From contig CAJFCJ010000025.1 in assembly GCA_904063045.1 (NCBI GenBank), forward strand, positions 620,001 through 684,000: a stretch of 64,000 nucleotides of DNA, read 5' to 3'. Of this stretch, positions 12,370-26,960 are shown piece by piece. Positions within the stretch are counted from its first letter, which is position 1. The number at the start of each line of letters is the position of its first letter. Below the pieces are notes generated by a model that saw only the letters and a program-made list of their open reading frames with translations, did no database searches and had not been told where the DNA came from. Origin of the DNA: Dimorphilus gyrociliatus. Its lineage: Eukaryota; Annelida; Polychaeta; Dinophilidae. The translations under genes and the position numbers were made by a program.

Positions 12370-14523
12370 TTCTTGTTCTATCCAACAGTCCTAAGTTATT
12401 AATGAATATTAGCAGAAGTTATTTATCAAGTATGATAACGTGAACAGGAGAGTTATCTCGCCTAAATTCGATAAAACGAGTCGATTGTTCTGGTGGAATG
12501 CTTTAGAGCAGTAAAGAAATTAATTTGTGAAGAATTTCTCTTTTTCACATGTATTTTCCGCTGTATAAAAAAATACGTTAGTCGTAAATTGGTTCAGAAT
12601 ACGATAACAAAGATTACGATAGGAAAATGGATTAATACGAAAAATTTGACTTTAATAGGGGATAAAGGACTAATTATATTAGACTTTTTTAACATTCTGT
12701 TTATCATATAAATAACGCAGATTTTCTTTGTTCAAGTTAGTTTATTGATGATTTTAAAAATATCTATTTTTAATGCTTGCGAAAAAAAAAATTCAATGCA
12801 GAAAATTACACAAAAAACACCAATTAATCGTACAACGCCCATGCCATTGAAATAAGTCGTGAAAGAAAGATGCCTTATTCAGTCAATAACGTACTTGATG
12901 AAATTGTCATTGATTCATCTCATTGGGAGAAGTTTCCTAAATACAATGTTGAAACAATAGCGAGGCTTAACCATGCGACAATCTGTTTCCAGCTGTACTT
13001 ATACACAAATAATGGGATAACGTCGTTTTCATGTTTTGCAAAGATTCCCAGGCAAAGGTGAACTAGATCTTTATTTCAAACCTTGCTTCAACGGCCGATA
13101 AAGCCGTTCCCCTAATAATAAAAAAACAACTTCAGAGTGCAATGAACGTAGGCTTAAATTTTAGATTAATTTAAGTTACGATAGCTTACCAACACAACTA
13201 GTTAAGCTCGAGCAGAGCGGCAGCACCAATCATTCCATTTCTGTACAAATATAATCGTGTTATAAAGTCAAATAAAAATATAAATACTAATAAAGTGGAA
13301 ATATAAGGTAAACTTTAAACGATGTTAATATATTTAGTACTTAGAAAGCTATTATTATTAAACAGAAATCTACATTTAATCAGTTAAAGTTCAATATGAA
13401 ATACTTAATAAACGAAAAATTCAATTTTGTTCAAAAATATTTTTTACTTAATTGGTTATAAAATTTCGGCAATTTAAGGAATACATCCTAGTTAGTATCT
13501 AGGTGTTAACTCTACCTAGTTTAATTGAATGTTGTTTGATATATGACAATTTATTTTCTTCAACAGTGAAAAAATAAAACATGGCCGCTGTCCACTTTAT
13601 AAAAGTCGAAATTTTCATATTAAACGCTAGATAGTGCTTTTATAAAGTTTAATGCAGGCATATGAAACTGTTAATAAATTTTTTGCTTTAAATAGAATAA
13701 TATTTCAGGTCTATAAAGGCATAAATTACAAGATAATTCTTTGAAAAAACTTACCGGCGGCTTCCACACGGAAGCAGGGGGCGCTACAGAGAACATTTTT
13801 GTCACATTTAATATCGGTCTTTTTTTTTTTACCTTAAACAGTGCCTATTCGAATACACATATTGTAGCAGACCTTCCTGGTTAATAAAAAAGTTTTAAAG
13901 GTGTTTTTTCATATGGGATAGGAAGGCGTGAAAACGAAGAATATCTTGGATATTACTAATAATCAAATAAAGTATGTTATCATCATTATTATATGCATTA
14001 TCTAATAGCAGTTTAATGTAAAAATGCACGATGTAAACTGGGTGTTTACCAGAGTTCTTTGGATTGACCATCCTCTTAAATGCTCTTTAATATACTCTAA
14101 CTAAGCTTGTATCGTGTCAGAAAGTTTTAAAATATGGTAGGAAATTTTTATAGCATCTACTTCAATAACAATAGAATGTCAATGAGTTCACTATGTTGTC
14201 TAGTATCGATTTTTCAAATACTTAAGCAGTAATTTCTTTTTTGATTGAATACAAGTCATATCACATAGTCAAGGTGTTTCCTTATAAAGTTCTTTAAACA
14301 TAGATACTCGAATTGGATGTAGGAAAATAAGATATACCGAACAAAGTCATCTAACAGGGGAGGACAACAATACGAAGCCAAATATTTCAAGGCTTAATCA
14401 TTGATCAGGTTCTTCCAGACCTTTAATCATCAACTACATACCGATTTGTTAGTATTTTTCTTATTGATTTTCATAATTGTCTTGAAAAAGTTTAATAATC
14501 GAGTTTTTGTTTACAATTCACAG
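12370..14523. other. Intergenic, 2.1 kb, upstream of both the SLC22 gene and the Src-family kinase
   Basis: No gene recognised. Open frames at 12493-12711 and 12870-13061 (+) lack familiar motifs. The right end holds a splice acceptor at 14522-14523, 6 bp before the kinase ATG, so at least one non-coding 5' exon of the kinase should lie in this stretch. Confidence 0.5.
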
Positions 14524-14529
14524 CGTGAC

Positions 14530-17045
<2,516 letters not shown>

Positions 17046-18510
17046 AAAATTATAATCTTTTTTATTATTCTTTTCTTTCTCTATGCATATTTTTCTTTTT
17101 TTTTTTTTATTTGTACGACTTTTCGTGCTTTGACTACTATTTTTTTTATCACATAATTGCTTTTCTTTAAGCTGTGATGTTCTAGGAAAAGAGAGAGAGC
17201 GAGAGAGAGAGAGAGAGAAACAAACAAACATATTTTATCCTAAAACTTACTTTCCCATCCCAGAGTAAAAACAAAATTGTGATAGAGTGCTTCGTTACGA
17301 ATCTATTAACTTTTTATTATGTAATAGAAGAAAAAAAATTATTGTTAACACGTCTAAAAAAACAGTTCGTTACCTAACGAAAACCACAAAAAAAAAAGAA
17401 AACATTCGCCTGATTTATGATCGTTAAAGACTTTGAAAATTAAAAAATTATAGTTATATTTTTTTTGGTCTACCTACTAACACGGAATATTAATATTTAT
17501 ATATAATTATTATATTATATATAATTACTAAAATACTTTTTTCAAAAGATCTTAGCAAGCAGAGAAAAGATACTACTAAAAAATATTCGTATATTCTATA
17601 AAATCTTACTTCTCGTTACATTTTGATAAATACGTAACGTATTATTCTTTGTTAACTTTCCGTTAAAAAGAAACAAATAAAAATGGAAAATAAAGATATT
17701 TGTTTTTTTTTATTCTGCATTCTGCTAATAATTTTCACTTTTCATTAAAAAGAAAAAGCTAATTTAACAGTCTAGTTCTTTTAAATGTTTCTTTTTTAGA
17801 CAATATAAACTTTTTAAGAATACAAATTGTATAAGAGAGAGCTTAAAACTTGTTAACTATTACTATATTCAACTAAATATAATATAATATATATAGTATA
17901 TATTGGTACATTTTTGATTATCTAATCTCTTAATATACAGCTCTTCGATAACGATAGCATTTCTGTATATAATCTTTTACTGATAAAATTAAAATTTCAC
18001 CTTTCTAGAAAGCAAAAACTGTTGTCATAACGTTATTAAATTAGTAATATTAAAACAACTTAACGTTAGTTAGGTTAATTTACTCTCTCTTCCGGCTATT
18101 AATAGTTTCTCCTTCGTTTTGAATGAATTAATTCATGACGAGGTCAAATGAGTTTGTTACCTTTGTGCTATCCGATGAAAAAGGTTAGATTAAGGGTAAA
18201 AGGTAGGTCAATTCCTCACTTTCCTCCTCTTTCTTTCGCATAGGAACTTTACATGAACCAGATTGGGTAAGTTTATAATGATAGCTAATGGGGGACACCA
18301 GAGGGGTGTCTCCGTGAATTGTCGTTACGAGATGCAATAGAGGGTAACCTTGTCACCATTAGTTGACCTGTATTATATAACATTTACTTGTTATACAACG
18401 TCTGTGGTCGTTACATAAGAAACGATATATGACCCATTGGTCAAGTTCAACTAAGGTAATTCAAAGTTTAAAGTTCGTGTATTAAAGACAATAGATATCG
18501 TTAAAGGTCA
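17046..18510. other. 3' flank of the kinase and IQANK1; no gene seen
   Basis: Very AT-rich, with poly-T runs and a purine-rich (GA)n segment at about 17190-17220. Candidate poly(A) signals are frequent (for example AATAAA near 17675). No coding motif was recognised on either strand. Confidence 0.45.
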
Positions 18511-20841
18511 TCAGTCCGTAGGAATATGTATTCTTATGACATAAGTCTTATCCAAAAGTTCCTGAGGAGGGTAAGGATTCTTTGTAATGATGAAGAATTT
18601 GAAATTCTTTGTTCTTATATCTATAAAACGATTTTTTTGATATTCATCGCTATCCTTCTTTCTAATCAGTTTCGTGTATCTTTTTTTTAAATAAAGAAAC
18701 TCATTATAAGCATATTTTACCCCTTTGAACAATACTTTAACTTACTTTTCCTCTTCAAAAATACTCCAATCCATAATTGAATTCATTAAACCTTTTTCAA
18801 TTTCATCAAATCTATCGGAAACTGTATCAAACATATCAACTTCCATCATATCTAAGACAGCCGGTTTACCATATCTAAATATTTATCAATTGTAGTTAAT
18901 AGTATGTGTGTGTGTGTGTAAGTTAATTACTTCGGGCTTAAAAGGAACACAAATACCTTAAAGCACCTAAGATGCACAAACGAATTTTCTCTGGTTCCAT
19001 TTCGCTTAGATTTAAAGCATTCAAGTAATTTGTATCTCGATATCTCAGAAATGTTGAAGCTTGTCCACTTATATCAATAATTAATGGCCATCTTTAGCAA
19101 AAACAACAATAATAATTAAACTATCTGTCATTTTATTTATATTTCCACTTACTTTCCCGACTCCTTGATACGATTTCCAACATCTCTAAGTAAAACGTCA
19201 TCCAACTCTCTTATATTTACCTTCAATCCAGGTAATTCTTCTTCGTTTTCATCACCAATAACTTCCTTTTGTTTTTCTCTTAATGCCAATTTTGCTTCAG
19301 CTAATTTTTCTCTAGAATTTTCCAATTGTACTTTAGCCATTTCGAGTTCTGCTTCCGCGTCTTTTATTGCCGAAATAGTAATTGAAAGTTTGTCAAATCC
19401 ATTAGCAACTGCCTTATCGTGTTCATAAATCCTTTTTTCTAATTCGCAGGATAGTTTACACACCTATATAGAGATATATATTTGCATAATATGGCACGCT
19501 CTTTTAAATCAATACAAACTTGTTTTTGTAGTACTTTATACTCTTTATCTTTGTTCGAAACTATATCTTCCAATCTTTAAATTGAGAAGAAATTTTGATA
19601 ATTTCTTGGATTATAAAAATAAACATAAGTAATTTTAAAATACTTGTTTGTTTCAATTTCTTTCCTCTTCCTATCTTCTTCCAATCTTTTGTTTTTCTCT
19701 TCTTCCAATCTGTTTAAAAGTTTTTCCGTTCTGTTAATATCCCAATTCTCTAATAAACTGATAATAGGATCCTTCGATGCTATCTGCAAGTTATTAATTG
19801 CGAATGATATTTTGTGTGTACTGTGGTTAACGTTTAACATGTTAAATTGTTATTGCTTATTACGTGTAATGGAGTTTGTCCGTCATTTGCATAGATTCTA
19901 GGATCTGCTCCTCTTTCTAATAGTTCCTTGAAGAATAAATGATATTTTTCATAACAAAGTTAAAGTTCTTAAAAATTTAAAGAACCTCGACAACTTCGCA
20001 ATGTCCCGCAAAAGCCGCCCTGTACAAAGGCGTTCTTTCGAATTGACCTCTTGAATTTGGATCGGCACCTTTTAAAAGTAGTAAACGAACTGTGTCTTTG
20101 GCACCTCCACCTAAAGTTATTAATTAATCAAAATATTTTTCATACACTTTACTCTTGAAGGGTAATCAATTACTTGCTGCTTCCGATAGTGGAGTATTAC
20201 CATGGGCGTCTTCACAGTCAATCAAATTCATTTGATGCTTATTTCTTAGCGCCTTTCCAACAGTATCATGACCTATATTTAATTTATCGTCCATAGCTGA
20301 AACTTCTTTAAGTAAATTTTCAATGACGGCATTATCACCGTCGAAAGAAGCTTCTAACATTTTCTTTTTTCTAATATTCTCTTCTTTTTTTCGGTTTCTT
20401 TCCTCTTCCTCTTTTTTTCTTTGCTTTTCATATTTCTCCTGTTCCATTTTTACTAGTTTGGCAAAAGCTTCTTTCTCTAACTTATCCATTAATTCTTCAT
20501 ATTCTAATTTCTCTTGTTTTTTTTTCTGCAAAGACTTTTTGGCAAGAAAGTGTCTTATTTCTCTCTGTATTTTACTTGCGGCGTCATCTTCTTTGGTCCA
20601 TTTTTTAACTGATTTTGGAGGTTCTTTAGATACAGTTGCATTTTTAGCGGGAGTTTTTTGTACTGATTTTGAAACTTGTACTTTTTTTGAGGTTGCTAAG
20701 GTGAATGTTAAGTAGTATAGAAATGTGCAAATTTATATTTGTTTAATGAGTACCTAGAGGCTTCTTTTGAGTTGCCTTAGAAGAACTAACTGCTCCTGAG
20801 GCCTTTGTGCTTTTTACAGGAATTGTCTTTTTTGGAGGCAT
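18511..20841 (-). CDS. IQANK1: IQANK1-like protein (IQ motif, ankyrin repeats, coiled coil, dynein AAA5-like end)
   Basis: Ten exons: 20754-20841, 20174-20695, 19986-20110, 19864-19926, 19644-19783, 19520-19574, 19153-19463, 18957-19091, 18746-18874 and 18511-18679, giving 578 aa. Order of features: a Lys/Ser-rich N-terminus, an IQ motif (AASKIQREIRHFLAKK) that may bind calmodulin, a charged coiled coil, and about three ankyrin repeats (GNTPLSEAAS, RTPLYRAAFAGHCEVVE, GQTPLH). A second coiled coil runs about 280-430. The C-terminal module starts KWPLIIDISGQAS and contains FKFFIITKNPYPP. Order and spacing resemble IQANK1, a poorly studied animal protein. The C-terminal module resembles dynein heavy-chain AAA5 (see findings). 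Function is not established; a ciliary link is only suggested by that resemblance. Exon 10's acceptor (AAAAAAAAG) is weak but keeps the frame. Confidence 0.85.
18904..18919. repeat. (TG)n microsatellite in an IQANK1 intron
   Basis: Eight TG units between exons 8 and 9. Confidence 0.85.
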
Positions 20842-22514
20842 TTGTGTCGTATTTCGCTAAAAACTTTGTAAATTGCTTTTAATATCAGCCATTTGTAAAC
20901 AAAACAGGACCGCACTGAAAATTTGTAATGGTTAAAATATTTACTTAAATAAATTATCTTTGACAAAAATCTAGTAAATTAATTAAAATAAAATTCATGA
21001 AATGTTAGTATTTGTTTAAATTTATAAAAAAAATTATTCGAACATCATCTCTTAGGAGCCATTTTGAGATATACATAGTGCTTGCGCAGCGTTGATCAAG
21101 CGTTTCTGCAATAATCATTCCGGTTATCAGCTAATTGTAAGTAAATTATATAATTTTTTATGTAAAGGGACTAAAGGGACGTGTAGTTAATCACTGTTGT
21201 ACTTGTTGCTTCTATTTTAGATATATTGTCATCTTCGAGGTACCGAATTCTGTTTCTTATATCAATAATTTATAAATTTTCTTTAATTGATTTTGAATAA
21301 CATTCTTCTTTAAAGAATACAATTTTTTAATTGGTTATAAATTAATTTACCTTTAACAAATTGTCGCTATTCATGCGCTTATCAACTGAACGAAATTCGA
21401 TATCAGTTTTAACTCTAAACCAACGTTTTTTTTAATATAGTTTCGAAAGAAAAAAGCTCAGTTTTCTCTTATCAAAAGATTTGAATGAGCTTTTTATTCT
21501 TTTTTTCTCCTAATATAGTTTAAATATTTTTGACTATTTTAAGAATTTTTATTAGTACAACTAAAACCTTTCTTTTTCTATAACCATCTTGCACTTGAAA
21601 CCCTCTTTTCTATCATAACCAACAGCTTAATTTTTTTGTTTAGATTAAGGGCAATAAATGAAATATCCTTAACACCTACTAGTTTAATATTTTGTCTGAT
21701 GGTGAGTGCTGTTATTTCTTTTCTCCTTGCCTCTCCCCACCCTCCTCCTTATATATTTCTCACTCTCTTTCTGTCTCTATCTCTCTTGAGCATACAATTC
21801 TCTAAGTTACGTTGAATTGTATAAATAAAACATTTAAATGTTTCAGGTGGCCAGTCTTTGAATTTTAAGCAGCCAAACTGTTGCCTAACACAGTCATAGC
21901 ACCTAGCAGGTAATTCATTCTTTTAAAGATTTTAAAGTATATTCTATTAAAACGCATGTTATAGACTTTTATCATGTAAGTTGAATCAGTATTGATGAAA
22001 AATGATTAGCCGTCTTTCTTTTATATATCAGATATATTACTTCCTGAAAACTAAAGGAATTGTTATAGATTTTTTTTATTATAAAAAGTATTTTATATTA
22101 CGCTTAAAAAAGAAATCATTTCAATATTGATCCAATCTATAGAAAATAGAGAATCATAAAAATGAGATTAAGAACATATGTATATTCAATCTATCAAATC
22201 TTTTGTTACTTACACCATCATATACTCTTATTCAATTATTACTTTGTTTGGGATGGTAACGATAATATATAACATTAGAAATATGCTTATTTCTGTTGAT
22301 GAATGTATAATATCATAGATTGCCTGGAATAAAATTAATTTATTATATAAAAAGCTTTTTTTATCAGATAAGTTCAAATAAAACATATTTACTTTCGTAT
22401 ACAAGAACTTTATTGCTTCATTAATCTCATTGTTTCTAATTTAGATTAAATCAGTTTCTTTCTCAATAGAAATGAATGTTAGTTGTGTGTTTTGAGTTAT
22501 CCTCTTTTGTTAGC
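20842..22514. promoter_or_regulatory. Upstream region of IQANK1 (-) and of the G-gamma genes (+), with probable non-coding exons
   Basis: 1.67 kb with no coding exon. The G-gamma coding exon begins right after an acceptor at 22512-22513, so 5' UTR exons must lie upstream. Possible donors are at 21129 and 21702, and a well-bounded candidate exon lies at 21847-21909. CT-rich tracts lie near 21740-21790. Confidence 0.45.
21847..21909 (+). other. Putative non-coding 5' UTR exon of the G-gamma gene(s)
   Basis: A 63 bp segment bounded by a good acceptor (tgtttcag) and a good donor (gcag followed by gtaatt). It lies between IQANK1 and the first G-gamma coding exon, has no ATG, and is in the right position to be spliced to either downstream G-gamma exon. 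Not proven by coding potential. Confidence 0.35.
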
Positions 22515-22712
22515 ATGTCCAGCACCACTCAGCAGCAAAAACTTCTCGAGCAATTGCGAGTGGAAAGCCAAATGCCAAGAATGCAGCTTTCAAAGTCGTT
22601 AAAAGAATTTGTGGCCTACGTTAATTCAAAAGGATCTAGTGATCCCTTTCTAGTTGGAATCGATAAGAAGCAAAATCCTTTCCAAGAGAAGAATTCCTGC
22701 GTTATCTTGTAG
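22515..22712 (+). CDS. G-protein gamma subunit, first tandem copy
   Basis: An intact single-exon frame of 65 aa, normal for G-gamma. It starts MSSTTQQQKLLEQLRVE, has the central helix region LSKSLKEFVAYV, the conserved NPFQEKNSC and the C-terminal CAAX box CVIL; final Leu predicts geranylgeranylation. G-gamma pairs with G-beta through its helices and anchors the dimer to the plasma membrane. A splice acceptor (ttttgttag) ends one base before the ATG, so the 5' UTR comes from upstream exons. A second G-gamma exon follows 431 bp downstream on the same strand, with no AATAAA or ATTAAA between them. Confidence 0.93.
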   Translation: MSSTTQQQKLLEQLRVESQMPRMQLSKSLKEFVAYVNSKGSSDPFLVGIDKKQNPFQEKNSCVIL

Positions 22713-23143
22713 TTTATTGTGCTTTTTTAAAGTGTTGTTTGTAAATTTTTGTTAGCACCAGTGCATGATGTATGATTGCTTATTTTTTTAAGGTTAAATG
22801 ATTATCTTCATGGTATTATAATACCTTTTTTTTCTAAACGAGATATATCTTTATAAAAACGAAAAAAAACAAATCATAACATGAAAAAAATCACAATGGA
22901 TGAATTATTAAGAATTCACTGAGAAATCTTGAATTTTTTCGAATTATTTAACAGAACATTTTTTTTTTACCGATAATGATATAATAATTCCTCCATGACT
23001 AAAGCTATTTGTTTATTCTGTTGTAAAGTAGCGCATGATGGTTCTGAATTTGCTGAAATCTTTTTAAATGTACAATGTAATGAAAACTTGATGAGCCTTA
23101 TTGTTTTGATTCTTGGAACAATGTCGATTTTTCATTTTCAGTC
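22713..23143 (+). other. Spacer between the two G-gamma coding exons
   Basis: 431 bp with no canonical poly(A) hexamer (AATAAA or ATTAAA) on the plus strand. It ends in a strong acceptor (tttcattttcag) two bases before the second G-gamma ATG. A 63-codon frame at 22995-23186 overlaps that acceptor and reads another frame; it is not supported. Confidence 0.5.
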
Positions 23144-23344
23144 ATGTCGAATGTACAACAACAAAAGAAGATGGTTGAGCAATTAAGACTAGAATGCTCT
23201 ATGGAGAGAAAAGCTGTCTCACAATGCGTTAAGGATATGATTCATTTTATGGAGGAGAATAATAATAAGGATTTCCTTGTTATCGGCTTTGCGAATAAGA
23301 AAGATAATCCATACCAAGAGAAGAGTGGATGTAGTGTTCTGTAG
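23144..23344 (+). CDS. G-protein gamma subunit, second tandem copy
   Basis: A single-exon frame of 66 aa, MSNVQQQKKMVEQLRLE to the CAAX box CSVL. The pattern matches the first copy (QQQKK-EQLR, then NPYQEKSGC), but the middle differs (ECSMERKAVSQCVKDMIHF). This makes it a diverged paralogue rather than a recent copy. CAAX ending Leu again predicts geranylgeranylation. It starts two bases after a splice acceptor. The first plus-strand AATAAA after it is at 23558-23563. Whether the two coding exons are separate genes or alternative terminal exons sharing 5' UTR exons cannot be told from DNA alone. Confidence 0.92.
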   Translation: MSNVQQQKKMVEQLRLECSMERKAVSQCVKDMIHFMEENNNKDFLVIGFANKKDNPYQEKSGCSVL

Positions 23345-23557
23345 ATTGTTTAAATTGTGATTTGTTTAATGTGGTGTTGTGCTTTTGTACTTTTGTGAAA
23401 TATTGTTTAATACGCAATATTTAATTATTGCTTTCGACTTTGTGAAGAAATTCAAGTCTTATTTGAAAGATACCGTCATGTTGTGTAGTTTGCATTATTT
23501 ATCATAAATGTTCTGCTAATCTATATATTAAAAAAAAAAATTTGACATGTTTGCTAA

Positions 23558-23563
23558 AATAAA
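23558..23563 (+). terminator. Poly(A) signal AATAAA for the G-gamma transcript
   Basis: The first canonical hexamer downstream of the second G-gamma stop codon, 214 bp past it. It faces the UROD poly(A) signal about 45 bp away. Confidence 0.55.
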
Positions 23564-23606
23564 AATCTCATCAAAAACCTCGTTTCAATCACGTCTTGCG
23601 CTGATT

Positions 23607-23612
23607 TTTATT
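23607..23612 (-). terminator. Poly(A) signal AATAAA for UROD
   Basis: Minus-strand AATAAA (plus-strand tttatt) only 18 bp past the UROD stop codon, which implies a very short 3' UTR. It sits tail-to-tail with the G-gamma signal. Confidence 0.55.
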
Positions 23613-23629
23613 TTATAAGTTCTATTTGC

Positions 23630-25672
23630 CTAAGAAGACTCATTCATTAACTTGGAATAATTATGAACAGCATTGACAAAAGTTTGAACACTTTCAGGAC
23701 ACATATCAGGATACATTCCGTGTCCAAGATTCGCAATATACTTTTGAGTTCCAAAATTCTTCAACATCTTTTTTACATTGTCTTGAATATCATTCTGGTT
23801 TGAGAGAAACATACAGTTGAATGGAACAGAATGTCAAAAGAAGTAATGCATAGTTACCTCAGACCCATAAAGTGCACAGGGATCTAGATTTCCTTGTAAG
23901 GTGACCTTCTGTCCAGCTTCATGTCTACATAGACAAAGAGAGTAACCAGAAAAAAGATGGTTTTTTTTATATACTAACAAACCTTGCTCTCATTGGTTTA
24001 ATTGTCCAATCTAAACTGATGATATCAAATCCAGTTGTGGCTAATTCTTCGATGCCGTAATGAGCATCTTTAGCAAATATCGTCTGCAAGTTTCAACGTT
24101 GAATTTTGTTGTTCTTCTCATAATTATTTATTTTAATTATATATTATAAATAAAATATTACCATTGGCACATCGATATTTAATCTTTTCAAACCACTTTT
24201 AACACCTTCAGCTATTTCTTTAATATAAGGTAAGAGGAAAGTCTTGAAGCATTCTGGTGTTAAAATTCCAGCGTGTGATTCAAAAACTTGCAACATCTGA
24301 AATGGACAGAATGATATTAGTATCTAGGGAGGTAATAGACCCTACAGGTGAATTCTTACTTGAGCGCCAGCGACAACCTGATCTATTAAAAATTCTATTA
24401 AAAGTTTCGTCAGACTCTTCAATAAAATATGACTATCCTCAGGATATTTGTATAGCCATGCTTTAGCTTTCGATTGGGTTGAAGATCCACCTCCTTCTAT
24501 CATATATGCCATCAGCGTCCACTTTTAGAGAAGAAATAAACTTAGTAGAATTTAATTTTACTTTTACTTGTATAAAAAGACTTACAGGACCGCCGCAAAA
24601 ACCTATTAGGGGAACTTTTCCATTCAGGGTATGTCTTGTAAAGGTTAAAGCGTCCAACATATATTGAAGTTCCTCTTTAACATTACAGTTTAAATTTAAA
24701 TGTTGCAAATCACTGGGCTCCTTTAAGACCTGTGGAAAGGTTGGACCCTTTCCAGGTACCATTTGAACTTCCATACCAACTGCTTGAGGTATAATCAAGA
24801 TATCAGAAAAAATAATGGCTGCATCCAGATCGAAACGTCTCAGTGGCTGTAGAGTCACTTCACAGGCCAACTCAGGAGTTCTGCAAACTTTAAAGAATTC
24901 ATTTTCTGCCCTGACTTCTCGAAATTCTAATTGAAAAAAAAGAACGTAAATTAATTGTTTTTATAAAACAAATTTCTATATTATATAGTTATTAATTAAC
25001 CAGGCAAATATCTTCCCGCTTGTCTCATTACCCATACGGGAACATGTTCCGTTTTTTCACCTCTCGCCGCTCTCAGGATAAGGTCATTGATAAGAGGAGG
25101 AAAAGGCTGGAAAATCAACAAAAACAAGACATTTACCGACTGTAGAGTATGTTTATGTTTTTAAAAAAGATCGCTTGTGAATGTTGTTTATTAAAAATAA
25201 GCATCTACTCTAATTGAAAAATAATATCTTTTAATTATTTCCGAGAAGTTTATCATTAACTTTAAAGAGAAAATATTTTTTTTATTCGACTTTTTTTCAT
25301 TTAAACCCTTAGGGTAGTTATAAACTTTAAACATGATAGAATATCTCAGAGAAAAAAATTATTAAACAATATTTTTTAGAATTTTACGGTCTTTTTAAAA
25401 CGTTTCTTAAAGTGAGTTGCAGTGGGGTCATAAAAGAGGTAGATTACAAGAAAGTAACGAAAGAATAGGTGCTAGCAGACGATTTAAATTCAACTAGTTA
25501 ACTTTTTTTTTACTTGCTTATAATATACCATTAAATTAAATAATTGTTTCAATGAGAAACAATCATTCCTTGTTTTTAAAAGTGTTTGATCAAATGTTTA
25601 TGAATAATTATACAGAACTACACGAGTATTTAACTTTTATCTAACCTTTCCACTCGGATCGACAGCCGCCAT
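23630..25672 (-). CDS. UROD: Uroporphyrinogen decarboxylase
   Basis: Eight exons: 25646-25672, 25001-25106, 24586-24926, 24360-24521, 24162-24296, 23983-24083, 23858-23924 and 23630-23794, giving 367 aa, the same length as human UROD. The cytosolic enzyme removes four acetate carboxyls from uroporphyrinogen III to give coproporphyrinogen III in haem synthesis. Visible active-site segments are VMRQAGRYL (Arg pair), [14 protein letters not shown] (catalytic Asp), [13 protein letters not shown] (Tyr), VFESHAG (Ser) and NLGHGMYPD (His). The first exon encodes only nine residues (MAAVDPSGK) and is followed by a 539 bp intron, long for this region. Divergent from TRAPPC5 with 303 bp between starts. 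Confidence 0.97.
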
Positions 25673-25975
25673 TTTGAAGTGAATTTAAGTTTTCGTAATT
25701 TAGTTCAGAGTCACATACAAAAACACATAGAGATAAAATATAAATTAAAAAGATAATCGCCAATCATTATAATTTGAGAATATTTAATACGAAGACCAAA
25801 AATATTAGCAGACAACATAAAAATTAAGGGAGTCGATTTTCAATGTAATTTTTGTTCCTTTCTTTATTTTGATGTACAGAAATCAACCTATCATATAAAG
25901 CAAGAGAAATTTCATCAACAATTTAACATTATATCTTACAGACTCATTTAAATAAGAAGAAATTCGCAAGCCCCA
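25673..25975. promoter_or_regulatory. Shared upstream region of UROD (-) and TRAPPC5 (+)
   Basis: 303 bp between the two start codons, so the promoters must be shared or abutting. No TATA box or named site stands out. Confidence 0.5.
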
Positions 25976-26960
25976 ATGAGCAGCCAGCGTAAAACTGCAA
26001 ATATTCTTGATAGACCACTATCAAAAGGAAAAAGTGAAGTAAGCAGGGAACATTCCCTCTAGGGGGTAATCTATATTGAATAAGATTAACAATAAATTGC
26101 TTTTTTTAATAGGTTAATATTAGCACTTTCGCTTTCCTTTTCTCTGAATTAGTTCATTATGCAAGAACCCGAGTGAAGCAACAAACGAATAATGAACTCC
26201 ACGATAAGTAAGAAATAGATATATTTAATACAGTTCTAATCAATTTTAAATTATTTTTAAAGACTAGCCGATTTTGGTAAACACGTCGGCAGTCGTCTTG
26301 TTGACGTTCTGTTTCTTAGGGAAAGAAGTTATAAAAGAGAAACGAAGCTCCTAAACGTATTATTATTTATCAAATCGAACCTATGGAAGGTATAAAACTG
26401 TCATATATAGGAAGAAATGTATTAATTAATTAATACATTTTATAAATGTTAGAGTCTTTTTGGTAAGGAAGCTGATGGTCTAGAAAAGGATAATGAAGAG
26501 GATAATATATGTAAAAATTAGTTAAATATACTTGTTTAAGAATTATATAGTATCATTCTTGCTTCATCTCTAGATTACGTAACAGAAAAGGAGCCTTTAG
26601 TCAACAAATTTGTTTCATTAAATACGGATCATGGTAAGAGATCTAAATATTATTGCAAATTGCTTCTAAATGTGAACAACAAGACTTATTGACAATCTTA
26701 TAATTTTGTAGCTAAAGAAACATACAATGTCAATTGTGCGGCTTTTATCTCAGGAATAATTGAAGAAGTGTTGAATTGTTGCAATTTTGTAAGTTTGAAC
26801 AAAATTTTAAATATGTACTACCTTTTAAATGCTCTTTTTCTTCATTTTCTTCACTATTCAGCCAGCAAAGGTTACTTCCCACTGGCATCAAGGAACAGCA
26901 TTTCGAATAATATTTGAAAAATCAATGATAAAGAAAGATAAGCTATTAGAAGCAAAATAG
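25976..26960 (+). CDS. TRAPPC5: TRAPP complex subunit 5 (Trs31)
   Basis: Seven small exons, none long enough to show as an open frame: 25976-26038, 26113-26207, 26263-26389, 26453-26510, 26574-26633, 26712-26788 and 26862-26960. Together they give 192 aa (human 188). Conserved segments in order are ILDRPLSKGKSEVNIS, FAFLFSELVHYARTRV, RETKLLNVLLFIKSNLWK, LFGKEADGLEKDN, EKEPLVNKFVS, NCAAFISGIIEEVL and KVTSHWHQGT. TRAPPC5 is a Bet3-fold core subunit of the TRAPP tether and exchange factor for Rab1/Ypt1, acting in ER-Golgi traffic. Exon joins are in frame throughout. Its 3' end faces that of NDUFB7, 180 bp away. Confidence 0.95.

Noticed and set aside
14401-14529. In-frame 43-residue N-terminal extension of the Src-family kinase
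   Set aside because: A splice acceptor ends 6 bp before MGNCC, and Gly2 myristoylation requires the later start. The extension has no SFK character.
20323-20715. 130-codon plus-strand frame opposite IQANK1
   Set aside because: Phe/Ser-rich shadow of the Lys/Glu-rich coiled coil.
24257-24466. Plus-strand frame within UROD
   Set aside because: Antisense to UROD exons 4 and 5 and an intron; no supporting features.
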